Below, piece after piece: positions 45,438-56,436 of a stretch of DNA of 64,000 bases. The position numbers and the translations under genes are program-made. Below the pieces are notes generated by a model, which ran no database searches, was not told the origin of the DNA, and worked only from the letters and a program-made list of their open reading frames with translations. The DNA is taken from assembly GCF_010093815.1 (NCBI RefSeq), contig NW_022985554.1:20792-84791 (forward strand), in the 5' to 3' direction. Origin of the DNA: Pseudovirgaria hyperparasitica. Its lineage: Eukaryota > Ascomycota > Dothideomycetes > Acrospermales > Acrospermaceae. Positions within the stretch are counted from its first letter, which is position 1, and each line of letters begins with the position of its first letter.

Positions 45438-46226
45438 CTAGGACTTGCGCCTCCAGTGTGGCTTCTTTTCAAGGTTGTAATGCCTCTTGTATCCGACCTT
45501 CACAGGCCTTCCCTTGATCTGCGCCTCCCACGCCTGCTGGAGTTGTTCCCATATAAACTTGTGGCCTCTGTGGGCATCTTCCTTGCGGTACACATGGTCG
45601 AATTCGCGCATATCCTCCTCCCAGTCCCACTTGCTGTAGTACTCTGAGCATGGCGTGATAAGGTGTGAGCAGGCTGTAAACATGCCTAGGCCCTTCTGCA
45701 AACTGACAGCATGAGCGCCATTGGCAAAGAAGTGCGGAAGAAAGTGTACATAGATCTGCGGAGCGGGACTGCGTATAGCGACGTCTTTACCCGGGAGTGG
45801 AGGATGTTTGATCTTTTCGGTGGCAGAAACGGCGAGAAATTTGGCAATGACCGGATGATCGTGCTGATAGCTGGACCAGTAGTAGATGTGCTGGTCAAAT
45901 TCTTCGTACGGAACCAAGGGTGCATATTTTGGTGTTGTTTTTGGTAGACTGTTTGGTTGGGACTTTTGGAGAGACTCGTGTGAGACCTTGAGTTTGACAA
46001 TCTTGCCTTTAGTAACGTCGAAATCGATGTGCCTTATGCACTTGGGCTCCGGTTTGACCTTATCACAGTCGGGGCTTTCGCGCTTCAGCCGCGGAACGAT
46101 TTGTTGTGTGGAGATCGGCTCGGATTCTGAGCTCTCAACGCCAGCGAGCTTCGCTCGCGTGACATTGGCCAGAATAGAGCTGCCCTCCTCGTCAAAATTC
46201 GGAATTCCGGCGTCCTGAGTTGCCAT
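45438..46226 (-). CDS. Hypothetical protein, 262 aa
   Basis: Single-exon ORF with ordinary codon use starting MATQDAGIPNFDEEG. No named domain is recognised. The first 100 residues are polar and probably disordered (ESSESEPISTQQ). From about residue 100 the chain is rich in aromatic residues and looks folded: YEEFDQHIYYWSSYQHDHP, IYVHFLPHFFANGAHAV, CSEYYSKWDWEEDMREFDHV. The C-terminus is basic (KKPHWRRKS). No signal peptide or membrane helix is seen. The good aromatic/hydrophobic pattern suggests a real, possibly conserved, cytosolic or nuclear protein. Confidence 0.7.
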   Translation of the reverse strand: MATQDAGIPNFDEEGSSILANVTRAKLAGVESSESEPISTQQIVPRLKRESPDCDKVKPEPKCIRHIDFDVTKGKIVKLKVSHESLQKSQPNSLPKTTPKYAPLVPYEEFDQHIYYWSSYQHDHPVIAKFLAVSATEKIKHPPLPGKDVAIRSPAPQIYVHFLPHFFANGAHAVSLQKGLGMFTACSHLITPCSEYYSKWDWEEDMREFDHVYRKEDAHRGHKFIWEQLQQAWEAQIKGRPVKVGYKRHYNLEKKPHWRRKS

Positions 46227-46604
46227 GGAGATGATGGGATGGGACCGAAAGAACGGATGTCTTTCTGTTCAAAAGCGAGACGGTAGTAGAGAATTTGGAC
46301 GGAGTTTATGTGTAGATCTGTGCTCTAGCTCTTCACTGTAGAGTGACAACAGGAACCAGTTCACCACCGTCCTCACAGAGCCTTCACTGGGTCTTGTCTG
46401 GGCTTAAGCTTTGTTGTGCATTGTTCGCCGCGAGCGTGAACATAACAGCTCCATTGAGAAAACAATGTCTGCGTCACGTCTACCTGTAGCTCACCACAGC
46501 CCGCGCTTTTTCTACTGTCCATGATATTGACCAGTTACAGCCAGAATGTCCTGGATATGCAGCGGCAATGCTGCGTCATAGTAAAGAGAAACCTCGCAAT
46601 CGTC

Positions 46605-47189
46605 TCATTCCACTTCAACCAGGCTGTTAGTTATGGGACCCATCCGCGAGAAGGGCCACCAGCAATAGATGACCTTGCCTTCAATGAGTGCCAACGGTAT
46701 GGGACCAAACAGTCGAGAATCGAGTGAAAACGCCAGATTGTCGCCGGCTACGAAACAATGGCCTGGAGGCACCTATTGGGATTCAGTCGATGGTCCGGTG
46801 GTAGACATGTAAGCTCCACGCACCTGTATCATTGCATCGCTGGGGCCATCTGGGGAGTTTAGCATGACAAAGTCGCCAGGCATACCGATGACCCTCTTTA
46901 GTGCGCCGTTGCGATATTTGACCGGGTGCTTGAACGTCACGACATCGCCAACCTTCACACCGTAGCCTTGTCTGTATCTTTTGGAGACTATGACACCGTC
47001 ACCTTTGAAATACAGCGTTGGAATCATGCTTGCACCCCATGGGTTACAGGGTGAGTAGCAGTAGGTAGTGAAGAAGTGACTGAACAGGAGAAGGTTCGTG
47101 GTGGTGATACAGAGACCAAATGTTGTCCGACGACCATCAGATCTGCGTAGAGGGGGAACAGAGAATCTGAAGCGCTTTAGGAAAGACAT
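46605..47189 (-). CDS. Mitochondrial inner-membrane signal peptidase, S26 family (IMP1-like)
   Basis: Serine/lysine protease that trims signals from proteins sorted to the mitochondrial intermembrane space. Two exons, 46824-47189 and 46605-46772, with a 51-nt intron (GTGCGT...CAATAG); 177 aa. A hydrophobic segment (FGLCITTTNLLLFSHFF) precedes the catalytic GASMIPTL box with Ser54. The general-base Lys98 lies in ALKRVIGMPGD, and the C-terminal exon supplies GDNLAFSLDSRLFGPIP, the S26 box E motif. The size and the lack of a cytosolic extension fit IMP1/IMP2 rather than the ER signal peptidase; IMP1 versus IMP2 is not certain. Divergent from the JmjC gene across 227 bp. Confidence 0.9.
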
Positions 47190-47416
47190 TATGAAGACGG
47201 TCGATAGATGTGAAGGATCTGAAGACCTAGAGTATCACATTGATCGAGCTTTGCAAACGTTCGAGCACGCCGAGACCGAGATTCTCCCTGCTCCCATACT
47301 GCTCCCTACAAACTGATAACTCTACAATCAAGAGAACGACGGACGTGAAGCTACAGCACAGCAGAGCTCCAGAGCATGTCTATCAACGATACCCACAGCC
47401 TATCGCAGCCTCCAAC
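47190..47416. promoter_or_regulatory. Shared divergent promoter of IMP1-like and JMJD7-like genes
   Basis: 227 bp between two outward-facing start codons. A short upstream ATG frame for the JmjC side (ATG 47375, stopping at the main ATG) could act as an upstream ORF. Confidence 0.55.
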
Positions 47417-48593
47417 ATGAGCAACGATCCCCAGCTCCAGGAAAAATTGGCAGACGCTGTAAGAGGTTCTTCCGAACCACCACACACCCCGAAATCCCAA
47501 TACTGACCCTGTTTCAACAGACCTCATAACCACCTACCATGAACTCAACCCAGACACCATCGACGAGCTGGTCGAAGAGCCGAGCCCACTAGAGTTCATG
47601 CGCTATGTCGCGCGCAACCGACCCTTTGTGATCCGCCGCGGCGCACAGGACTGGCCTGCATGCAAGAAATGGAACGCTCAATACCTGCGCGCCGCCATGG
47701 GTGAGCAGGAAGTAAACGTATCCTGTACACCACACGGGTGCGTCACCACAAGACAACTCTCTCCCCTCGAATCCTACCACGAGAGGTCTTCACTTGGAAG
47801 CAGCACGTCTTGTTAACACAGACCCCCAACACACAGCAACGCAGACGCCCCTCTCCACGACCCATCCTCCTCAGATGATCCCCTCTTCGTCAAACCCCAC
47901 GAATACATCTCGCCCTTCTCGCGCGCAATCGCGGACATAACCGCACAATCGCACGCTCCCCAGTCCGCCTCATCCTCCACACATTTGACCCGCTACCTAC
48001 AAACGCAGAACAACAACCTCCCCAACGAATATGCGGCGCTAGCACCCGACATTCCAGCCTCAATCCCATTCGCGCACATCGCCCTCTCCAACCCGCCCGA
48101 CGCGGTCAATTTCTGGCTCGGCAACGCACACAGCGTGACGGCGCTGCACAAGGACAACTACGAGAACATATACGTCCAGGTCGTGGGTACAAAGTCGTTT
48201 GTGCTGCTGCCGCCTGTTGATGCGCCGTGTGTGAATGAGCGTGATTTGCCTGCTGCTACGTATACACCGTCTCCAGGAGCACCGTCAGAAACCCCCACTG
48301 CCCTCACACCCACCCTCGATAGCCCACCATCGACAGTCCCAACAGCAACGTGGGACCCAGACACACCGACAGAGTACACAACACGCTTCTCGCACCTTGC
48401 ACGGCCGATGCGCGTGCGACTTGCGCCCGGGGACATACTATATCTGCCCGCGCTGTGGTACCATAAAGTCAGCCAGGAGTGTTCGGGTGAAGGGATCTGT
48501 GTGGCGGTAAATTACTGGTATGATATGGAGTTTGCGGGTGGGTTTTGGAGTATGTGTGGATTTGTGCGTGGATTCGTGAAGTCTTTAGGATGA
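47417..48593 (+). CDS. JmjC-domain 2-oxoglutarate hydroxylase, JMJD7-like
   Basis: Cupin-8/JmjC oxygenase related to JMJD7, which in animals hydroxylates a lysine of the translation-factor GTPases DRG1/DRG2. Three exons: 47417-47465, 47521-47737 and 47837-48593; 340 aa. The first intron uses the uncommon donor GTTCTT; choosing the nearer GTAAGA would create an immediate stop, whereas this choice gives the smooth helix LADAVRDLITTYHEL. The second intron is 99 nt. Motifs: PFVIRRGAQDWPA near the start; iron ligands His193 and Asp195 (LHKDNYENIY) and distal His298 (LWYHKVSQ); GTKSFVLLPP; PGDILYLPALWYHK. A Pro/Thr/Ser-rich insertion (about 225-270) lengthens the loop between them. Convergent with IRS4. 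Confidence 0.92.
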
Positions 48594-48879
48594 GAGAGGA
48601 GTGGATGATGGAGTGGCAGGGAAGGAAGGAAAGATGGGGTAGTACTGGCAGTGATATGTACGCATATCGGAGATGATGAATGAGATAACAGATGAAGAGT
48701 TCTGTGAACGCGAAAAGTTTAAAAAAAAGTCTTGCGAGTCCACCTGCCCGTGTCCTGAAGGTGTCAGGCATGCGGTGTCTGGATCTATATCTAGGGTATC
48801 GTTACACCTCGCGTCCAGATTCAAGTGCCATACCCGGCTCAAACGCCATCCCAATGCAGTACCTCCTTTTTCCACCTCT

Positions 48880-50865
48880 CTACTTCTTATACCTGATCTT
48901 GACACCGGCCCCAGTCACACTCGCCCACACACTCTCCCCAACCCGGGTCGGCAACTTTCGCCCTTTAAGCCTCTGATCCACCAACCATAGGCCCACCACA
49001 AACTCTTCTTTCGTCAACCTGCCAACTTTTCTTGAATCTACCAGATCCCACACCTCTTCAAGCACGTGGTCCTGCAGCCGACTTCTGGCCCAAATGTCCC
49101 TGACCACGAGATCCAGGACGTCTGCCGATTCATCCCCAAAGCGTTTATGCGGCTCGATGGTCGCGGGACTGATAAGCAACCCTTTGTTGGCCGCCCATAC
49201 ACCTTCGTAGCGCTTGCGCTCGTGTATTGTAATGGCATCGCGCCAGCGCTTGCGCGCACCTTCGTGGTGCTTGTTTGGGTGTTTGCGCCGAAACATTCCC
49301 TTGCGCTTGTGATGATTATCGTCAGAGCTGGATTCCGAGCTCTCATCTTTGCGCATGGTCTGGCGCAGCTTTCCAGGTTGCTTGATGGGACTTGGCGTCC
49401 GCGACTTGTGACCAAAGAAGGTGTGGTGCATGTGGCCTGGCCTTTCGTGGCGACGGGGTAGAGGAGGTGCGGCGGCCCGGGCCGGGGAGATTTGGCGGGA
49501 GGGATTCTTCGATGATGCGAGGGCGGCGCCAACGATCGCGTTGGCGAGAGAGTCGCCGGTCATGTGGGCCGTGATACGTTGGAGATTTTCGCGGCCATAG
49601 GCAGAGTTTGGAACGGACGTTGGTCGCATGTATGGCTCGGCTGTCATTTGGCGCTGAAGGGAATTTTGTCTGTTCAATCTATGTGGCATGAGTTTCGATG
49701 GACTGACGGACGTTGCTGTCCCTAGAGCGGTTTGTGACCGTCGTACCCTCCGCGGTGGACGAGGTTCTGGTTTTGACTTTGGTACGTGCGTTTCCTGGAC
49801 CTCGTCGACAGTCTCGGCGGCAGAAGCGTAAGATGAGACAGGCGATATCTGCTCCCCTCCATCTGTGGCAGGTCGAAGTGCTGATATATTTATTGGATTG
49901 GATTGGGGGACGTGGCGCGTCGGTAGTACCTTTTTCTGCGAAGCTGCCTGTTTCTCACTGTTCATACTCTTTATCGACGACAGCCGCTGCGGCTTAGGGG
50001 CCGGGGCCGGGGCTGAACTACCCGTCATTGACTGGTTGACTTCTTTAGCTGCCTCGCGAACGCTCCTCTCATCTTCCACCTTCTTGATGGAGAATGTCCT
50101 TCGTGGAGTTGGCGAGAGTATCACTGGTTGAGGAACGGTGTTTTCCTCCGTACCTGGCGTATCAGACTTGGAACCATCAGAACCATTAGTCGATCTAGCT
50201 TGCTCGAACATTTTCACTAGCGCAGATGTTGGAGGTATAGATGTCTCGTCGGTGGGTTTCTCTTGTGGAGGCGGCGGCAAGGTGATGCTGCCTTGTGATG
50301 CGATTTCCTGCTGTCTGATGACATCGGAAGAACTCTTATGCGCTGCTGCCTTCTGTGCAGCGCTATGTGCGCCACGCATTGTATCCCTCATATCTTCGCC
50401 CGCACGGTGTGTCTGACTAGGTTTCTGTTGTAGCTTATGAACCATAGGAGTATGTCTGGCTGCTGCCAGCGTGGCCGCAATATTGGAAGGAGAAATGGTC
50501 CTACTGGCTGCCGGATCGACCGGGAGGTGTAGCATATCTGTTGACGAAGGATTTCGGGGTTGCCATCGCGACGGAGAGGGGCTTGCGGTTGAATGTCTTG
50601 TGCTGCTTCCTGTACTCTGTCGTGACAATGATCCCACGAATGAAGGGTTGTATGTAGGCGAGCTCTGTTGCGAACCGGCTTTTGTAGCAGCTATGAGTGC
50701 TCCATGGGCCCCCGCATAGTTCGGAAAGGTTGGCTTTGGTTTCAGTGGTGGCTTTGCAAAGGCCGTGGAGGCACCCTTTAGAGCAGCGCCAGGCGTGTTA
50801 TGGGGGACTGTAGACCTTGAAGGGGACGTAGTCGTTGATGACGGCACACTGCTGATGCTCGTCAT
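48880..50865 (-). CDS. IRS4: EH-domain protein IRS4 (increased rDNA silencing protein 4)
   Basis: In yeast, Irs4 and Tax4 regulate phosphatidylinositol 4,5-bisphosphate through the phosphatase Inp51 and affect rDNA silencing and cell-wall signalling. Single-exon, 661 aa. Residues 1-about 540 are low-complexity Ser/Pro/Ala/Lys-rich, with a candidate basic stretch HHKRKGMFRRKHPNKHH just before the C-terminal EH domain (about 560-650): KRYEGVWAANKGLL, VRDIWARSRLQ, LEEVWDLVDSRKVGRLTKEEF and VGLWLVDQRLKGRKLP. The single C-terminal EH domain after a long disordered region is the defining layout of IRS4 proteins. The nearby INP54-like phosphatase (56.4 kb) is functionally related in phosphoinositide turnover, but no direct link can be read from the DNA. 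Confidence 0.88.
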   Translation of the reverse strand: MTSISSVPSSTTTSPSRSTVPHNTPGAALKGASTAFAKPPLKPKPTFPNYAGAHGALIAATKAGSQQSSPTYNPSFVGSLSRQSTGSSTRHSTASPSPSRWQPRNPSSTDMLHLPVDPAASRTISPSNIAATLAAARHTPMVHKLQQKPSQTHRAGEDMRDTMRGAHSAAQKAAAHKSSSDVIRQQEIASQGSITLPPPPQEKPTDETSIPPTSALVKMFEQARSTNGSDGSKSDTPGTEENTVPQPVILSPTPRRTFSIKKVEDERSVREAAKEVNQSMTGSSAPAPAPKPQRLSSIKSMNSEKQAASQKKVLPTRHVPQSNPINISALRPATDGGEQISPVSSYASAAETVDEVQETHVPKSKPEPRPPRRVRRSQTALGTATSVSPSKLMPHRLNRQNSLQRQMTAEPYMRPTSVPNSAYGRENLQRITAHMTGDSLANAIVGAALASSKNPSRQISPARAAAPPLPRRHERPGHMHHTFFGHKSRTPSPIKQPGKLRQTMRKDESSESSSDDNHHKRKGMFRRKHPNKHHEGARKRWRDAITIHERKRYEGVWAANKGLLISPATIEPHKRFGDESADVLDLVVRDIWARSRLQDHVLEEVWDLVDSRKVGRLTKEEFVVGLWLVDQRLKGRKLPTRVGESVWASVTGAGVKIRYKK

Positions 50866-51424
50866 GAAGTCATTTGGTGGATGGGCGTCGGTAGGACAGA
50901 GGCAGCTTGACTATGAGCCTATTGGCTTATGAGCTTGTGGGCTTATGAGCTTATTGCATTGACCTTTCTGTGTTGTGTTGCCGTATCTGTGAAGCGATAC
51001 AGGTGTAGAGGGCGTAATCTACGCAAAGCGAGTGGATTGGAAGTGAGGTAAAGAGCGTGTGATCGAGTGGAATGTCGAAGTTAGCCCTGACCCTGAAGGT
51101 TACCTATATTACATGCATGCATGCAGGTCCACGGGTGGGCGACAAGACGTAAGCAGCTGCGCATTCAGGGAGGCTTGACCTTTGTCTCGTGGCTCGTCTC
51201 GCCCAGCTGATGAATGGATGCCTGAGGTTGGCACCAAGTCCCCTAGCGTGATCCACCCAGGCAGGTAATTAATAGTAATTATAATTAGGTGTTGGTCATT
51301 GTCATCACATCATCCATGAGCGAATGTATGAACATTTTACGGCCCTAGACGAATCGTTCATATATAGTTGCAATCTAACCTATCAACCGTTCCTCCGTAC
51401 GTACTACTCAAAGCCCAAACACAC
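50866..51424. other. Intergenic with a small tandem repeat
   Basis: IRS4 promoter and 3' flank of the acetylesterase. Three near-copies of GGCTTATGAGCTT occur at about 50910-50955. No gene recognised. Confidence 0.6.
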
Positions 51425-52325
51425 TTAAGCCGGCTTCCCCTGCTTAATCAGCGTGCTCAGCGTCTCATTCTTCAGCGTATACGCCGCGAATTCTGGATAC
51501 TTTGCAACCAGAAGATCGCTGACTAGCCTCGCAAACACCACGCCGCCATGTGCGTTTAGATGCGTGTTATCCGTCGCGTTTAGGTTGTATGCGTGCGCCG
51601 CGTCCGGACCTAGCGCGTTGACATATGCCGTCGAGGCCTTGTTCAGATCGATCCAGCGGGCGCCCGTGTTGCTGGCGGCGATCTTGGTACGGTTGACAAC
51701 GTTTGCGAGGTCTTCGATTACTGCTGGTGGGGTGGCAGATGTGAATGTGCGGCGCGTGAGAGATGTTACGAGGATCTGTTTGTGTCAGTGCGCTGTCCGT
51801 ACGAGTATCATCAACGCTGTAGTTTGCTAGAGGATACACGTACTGGGGTGGCTCCTGCTGAGACAACTTCCTTCACAAATGTTTCAAGGTTTGTCTGGAA
51901 CTGGTCGAGTGTGACGCCCGAGGTTGACTTCTGGTCGTTGTGGCCGAACTGGATGGTCACGTAGACTTGGTAGCTGGCCTTCTGGCTTTTGATACTGGAC
52001 AGGACGTTCGCCCAGTCGCCGCCGGCGCGGAAGGAAGCTGTCGTAGCGCCCTGGACACGGTGTCAGTGCTGGACAGTAGGAAAAGAGACACTAGAGGCCC
52101 CGTGGAAGTACGCACGCTATGCCCATAATTCTTCCCAGCGGCTCCGTTGGAAAGCGTAGTGCTGAGGAAGCCATCGCCCCAGCCTCCCTTTGGTGCTGTG
52201 GTAGAGTCTCCTGCTAGCAACCAGTACGGTGGTAGTGCTCGTGCCTGCAAACTGTCTCGCGGACGAGCAGTAACCACAGAAGATGCAGCAAGCAGAGAAG
52301 AGAGGATGGAAGTAAAAGAAAGCAT
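51425..52325 (-). CDS. Secreted rhamnogalacturonan acetylesterase-type SGNH hydrolase (CE12-like)
   Basis: Removes acetyl groups from pectin side regions. Three exons on the minus strand: 52116-52325, 51844-52050 and 51425-51775, introns 65 and 68 nt; 255 aa, typical for the family. A signal peptide (MLSFTSILSSLLAASSVVTA) precedes the SGNH blocks: GDSTTA with nucleophile Ser41, GGDWANV, GHNDQK, and the C-terminal pair in DNTHLNAHG. The exon junctions restore NYGHS-GATTASFRAGGDW and GATP-ILVTSLTRR, both conserved in relatives. The third secreted plant-wall esterase of the window. Confidence 0.92.
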
Positions 52326-52730
52326 TTTGTTTTCTTGTCAAAGGAGTTATAGGTATGATTAGTGTCTCTACGCTTGCGCGCCGTCTTTCTTTATACCAAG
52401 CATCTGTTACGGGATAGGCATGGGCAAGAGCAGGTTCCTTTGTCTGTGACGGCCATCATATTCCGGGGAGGACGATCCGTCTTCCATCTAGCCCAGACGA
52501 CCGACAGTGCTTCGAGATGGATACGAGGTAAAAAGCATCGTTAGTTCATTAACCCGAAACTCCGACTCTACTTCTGCACTATGTGTATATTAACATACGC
52601 ACGGCGGAGGAATTTCGGTCGAAAGGAACGAAGCGATTAACAGCTGATACACATTTGTGAACAAGATGCAGCCCGACTTGGGTGCGATCTTGTCTATGCA
52701 AGTATCCGTGTGCTATATCATCCAGGGGTA
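52326..52730. other. Intergenic
   Basis: Promoter of the acetylesterase gene and 3' flank of LIG4. No gene or repeat recognised. Confidence 0.6.
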
Positions 52731-55700
52731 TCATTGCGGGGTAAACCGTTCCTCGTCCAACAGCGTCTTCTCTGTCCAACATTCCTGAATCCATTCCGTA
52801 GTGACCATACGGGGTACTTTCGTCTTGTGAGATATTTGCGACCGAATGTCTTTGAGCCGTGATCGGTCCTTGCCGATCACCACATGAGTGATGTTGCAGT
52901 CGTCAAGATCGCCGCAAGTTCGTCCGCTACCGAATCTTACAATGTTCGTAGCGAGAAACATGCTTAATTTGTCCTCCTTCCCGGTGCTACAGACGTCTTC
53001 ATCTTCCATAACTGTATCACTCGAGCCGTTGTCGAAGTAGACCACAACGCCACGAAATACGCACCCTGGCAAGCCACCCATGTCGATCTCATCGCCTTCC
53101 GCGTCATCAACATCCATGACTTCGTCGTCATCATCCTCTTCCTCCATCTTCGGCATTACTCTGAACAATTCTTTGAGACCGTCAGGTGTCAGATCTCGCG
53201 CATAGCTATCACCATACTTGTCAATATTATTGTCGGCTGAAAGCTGGTCCTCTTCGATGCCGAACAATAAATGGCTAGGCTCATAGGGCAGGAGATATTT
53301 CGGCCGACTAGCATCAGCATTGCTTTGGGCGATGCAGTCAAATAACCATAATGGGCGTACGACAGACCGATCCTGTCGCTTTTCGATAGCTGCTACAGCC
53401 AAGGGTCGTCTATCAGCAATGCATATGATCTTCTCGTCTCTGGCATTCGCAATTATATTGCCGCCATTTGACTTGATCAGCTGCTCGAGCTCAGCCTTGT
53501 TCCTCTTTTGTGGTTTCAGAGCCTCAGTGAGAACGTGGAACGTCATGCCCTCGAAAACTCTGGTCTGTGGACCTGCGTATGGTGTTTCTACTCTCTCGTT
53601 GGTACCGGCAACAATTAAAGGTCTTTTCCTGGAGCGTGTCGATCGTTGCTTCCTGTTGGCCATCAGTTCAAATTTCTTTTCTTGTTGTTCCTGTTCCGCA
53701 TTGTGCTTCAAGTCCAGAAAGCCTTGGTACGTGAGAGCAGATTCCCAATCCTTGTCCAGTCGTAACTTCTTGAAGCGGGGAAACCTGAGCGTGAACTGTG
53801 TTCGGAATTGATCCGTAGGCGTGACGGATGCTGCTTTAACGGAAACCACGAGAGAGTCTCGGGGGTTGATGTAGACGTCGGGCCTCTCATATTGTTTATC
53901 CAGGCCTCCAAGCTCGATGAGATGTTTTGGTGGCTTCTTGGGATCCCATGTGACCCATTTACCCTCGGTTCGTTCACGAATCTCTGCGTAATCCTGCGCC
54001 GCGAAGCCACCTCCAACCTTGAAGAAAGAGTGAAAAACTTGTGTCGATAATGACTTTGGGCCACTATCAAATCGAAGTCCACACAAGAAGCTCGAGAGAT
54101 TACCGCCTCGATGACCGGAACCATAATAGCCACCGATGACCACGCAATCAAGTTCTTCTCCAAACTCTGACATGTACTCAGGCTTGACCTTGACCCAGTC
54201 ATCATTACGGCTATTCAGGCGATAGATAGACCGAGGATTCTTAATCACCAATCCTTCAGAGGAATCGGCCACAACCTTGCGAAGCTCTGTTTCGATTTCT
54301 TTTTTCGAGCTGGCTTGTTGGTAAGGATGAATTTCGAGGCGGTCTGGGACATTTTCAATACTTGATTCGAGGGCCCGTCTCCGATCGCGCAATGTATATT
54401 TGGTCAGCGGGGTATCGTTCAAGAATAGGCAGTCAAACACACGAAACACCGGTCGGTTCGTAAGGCCGTATGGGTTCTTTTGCTCGGACAATGCAGCGGT
54501 TTTCAAGGTACCAAATGGCACTATAGCTTTTTGCTCCATACTCCATGTGATCATCTCGCCGTCCAGGATAATATTACGTACCCCGTCCTTGAAGGCTTTC
54601 CTGAGGTGCCTGGTCAAGGCGCTATTCTCATCCTGAAGTCCATTGCCATACAGATAAGTATAGTCCTTCGCCTTCCTTGACCAAAAGTTGAACCGCACAC
54701 CACCAGCAACAGATTCATCTTGAACCATGTGAAGCTGCATGCGCTCACCGTCTAGCTTTTCTTCGATCCAGAAAACGTTGTCATCTTCCGTAAGATGCAT
54801 TTTGGACAAGACCTTGTCGAATGTGTGCTCTTGGAATTGTGCTAGCTGGGGTTGAAAGCATTGCATTAATGCAACACCAACTTCACTCCCTTGCAGGCGA
54901 AGGGTTGGATCATACAGCTCCCAGCAAACTCGACGAAGGCTGGATGATATGTTGAATAGTTGCTCAGCATCCGGATGCCAGATATCAAAAAAGGTTTTCT
55001 CTGTTGCGCCTACTTTCATTTGCCGAAGAATGATTCGGATGAGCCAGGTCATCTCCTCTGCGTTCATGTGACTGTAGAATTGCTGAAACAAAGGAAGTTG
55101 TTCCTCTTCTTTCGATATGGCTGACAGGCGGTTCAGCATTTCGTTGACGTCGCCTATCGTGTAAAGCCCAGGACTGGATCTCATTTGTCGGCCTTTAAGA
55201 ACTTCATAGCAGCGTCCGGCAAAATCGCCTGCGTTAGCTGTCGTAGAGTTGCGCCCTGGGAGTTTCCAGTTGAGCATGCCGTATGCGCCGTCCGAATTCC
55301 TGTCTATTCGAAGTACCTTGATCAATATCTTCGCGATGGCCTTCTCTTTCAAGCCATACATGGAGCGATCGCGATCTTTCTCTGGTACAATCAATCTAAA
55401 TGCCGGATATATGTCGTTGCCAACCTCATTTCTCCATCTCGAAATAAAGCGTTCAACGATGTTCCTTCTGACTTCATGCGGGCTTAAGTTGGCGGGGCCA
55501 TGAGGTCCCTGTTTCCGCCTGGCCTGAACAGGACCTGTGGGCTTCTTCTTGTTTTCATTGAGGGGGTTGAACAGCGATGAGTATAACTCATGGAACGGCA
55601 AGGTCTTCGAGTGATTGTGAGGTCGGTTTGGGTAGCTAAAGGCAGTCAGACAGTCCGTCAAGATGCTGAGCGGCCAGCCTACTTTGTGTCAAGTTCTTTT

Positions 55701-55780
55701 AGATTCTCGCCAATATACTGTTTGCGTTCTTCTTCCGCAGCATCTGCGTCCTGCATCCGTATATCTCGGACTCGAGCCAT
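52731..55780 (-). CDS. LIG4: DNA ligase IV (non-homologous end joining)
   Basis: ATP-dependent ligase that seals double-strand breaks with XRCC4/Lif1-type partners. Two exons: 55683-55780 and 52731-55635, with a 47-nt intron (GTAGGC...CTTTAG); 1,000 aa. The first exon encodes MARVRDIRMQDADAAEEERK and the junction restores LDTNYPNRPHNHSKTLPFHE; an apparent upstream Met in the second exon's frame lies within the intron. Domains: N-terminal DNA-binding region; nucleotidyltransferase with the AMP-accepting Lys at about residue 326 in EEKLDGER; motif EGLVIKNP; OB fold; then two BRCT domains (RVFEGMTFHVLTEA and CVFRGVVVYFDN). Between the BRCTs a very acidic insert (EEEDDDDEVMDVDD) lies near the expected partner-binding segment. 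Gene complete. Confidence 0.96.
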
Positions 55781-56436
55781 TATGATATGAGGGTCGTGGT
55801 GGGGTACTCGGAGCGCTTATGGCGGCGAATTTGGGGACGCTGGCGTAGACTTCCAGGCGTGAACGTGCGCGCTCCTCACGTTGGGGCGGGAGTCTGTTAG
55901 CAGCAACATCGTATCACTGGTGATATTGTATATATGTCATTTGGCTATATGAATAGGCATCCATACTCGGCATTCAGAAGGCACACGCGCCGAGTTAAAC
56001 CTTGAGTCGCGTGGAAACCACGCTAGCACGTGTATCTTCCGCATGGATCCATTTGTCCAGGCACGAAGTCGGATCATATCATCAATAATTCCTGATATAA
56101 TGTCGCATTTATAGCATGTATAAACTGCTTACTAAAACATCACATGCTCAACATCCCTTCCTGTAATATTCATATCCTGAGGCGCTGCGTCGAGCGTGTA
56201 GTAACGGCTCTTCACACAAAGCTGGGTATTGACTGCTGCACAAATGGAGTCGTTCTCACCCAGGTCTCACATATAGGAAGAGGATTGCTACTCAGCAGTG
56301 GCTGCTTTTTGACCCAACGCAGAAGCTCTCCCGTCTCTATGATGGTGAGAAGCCAGATATTAGAACTGGTAGCACCAGGTGTCGTTCATTCGTATAATGA
56401 TTTGATATTGCGTGTTCTACAGTCCACGGCATAGTC
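55781..56436. other. Intergenic
   Basis: LIG4 promoter and the 3' flank of the INP54-like gene. A 96-codon plus-strand ORF (56144-56434) has no recognised homology and lies in the expected 3' UTR; not called. Confidence 0.55.

Noticed and set aside
47459-47520. JMJD7-like intron using donor GTAAGA at 47459
   Set aside because: It would place an immediate TAA at the start of exon 2; donor GTTCTT at 47466 preserves frame and helix.
55636-55661. Apparent LIG4 start at MTDCLTAFS
   Set aside because: It lies in the first intron; the real ATG is 55780 and the splice restores the conserved TNYPNRPHNHS.
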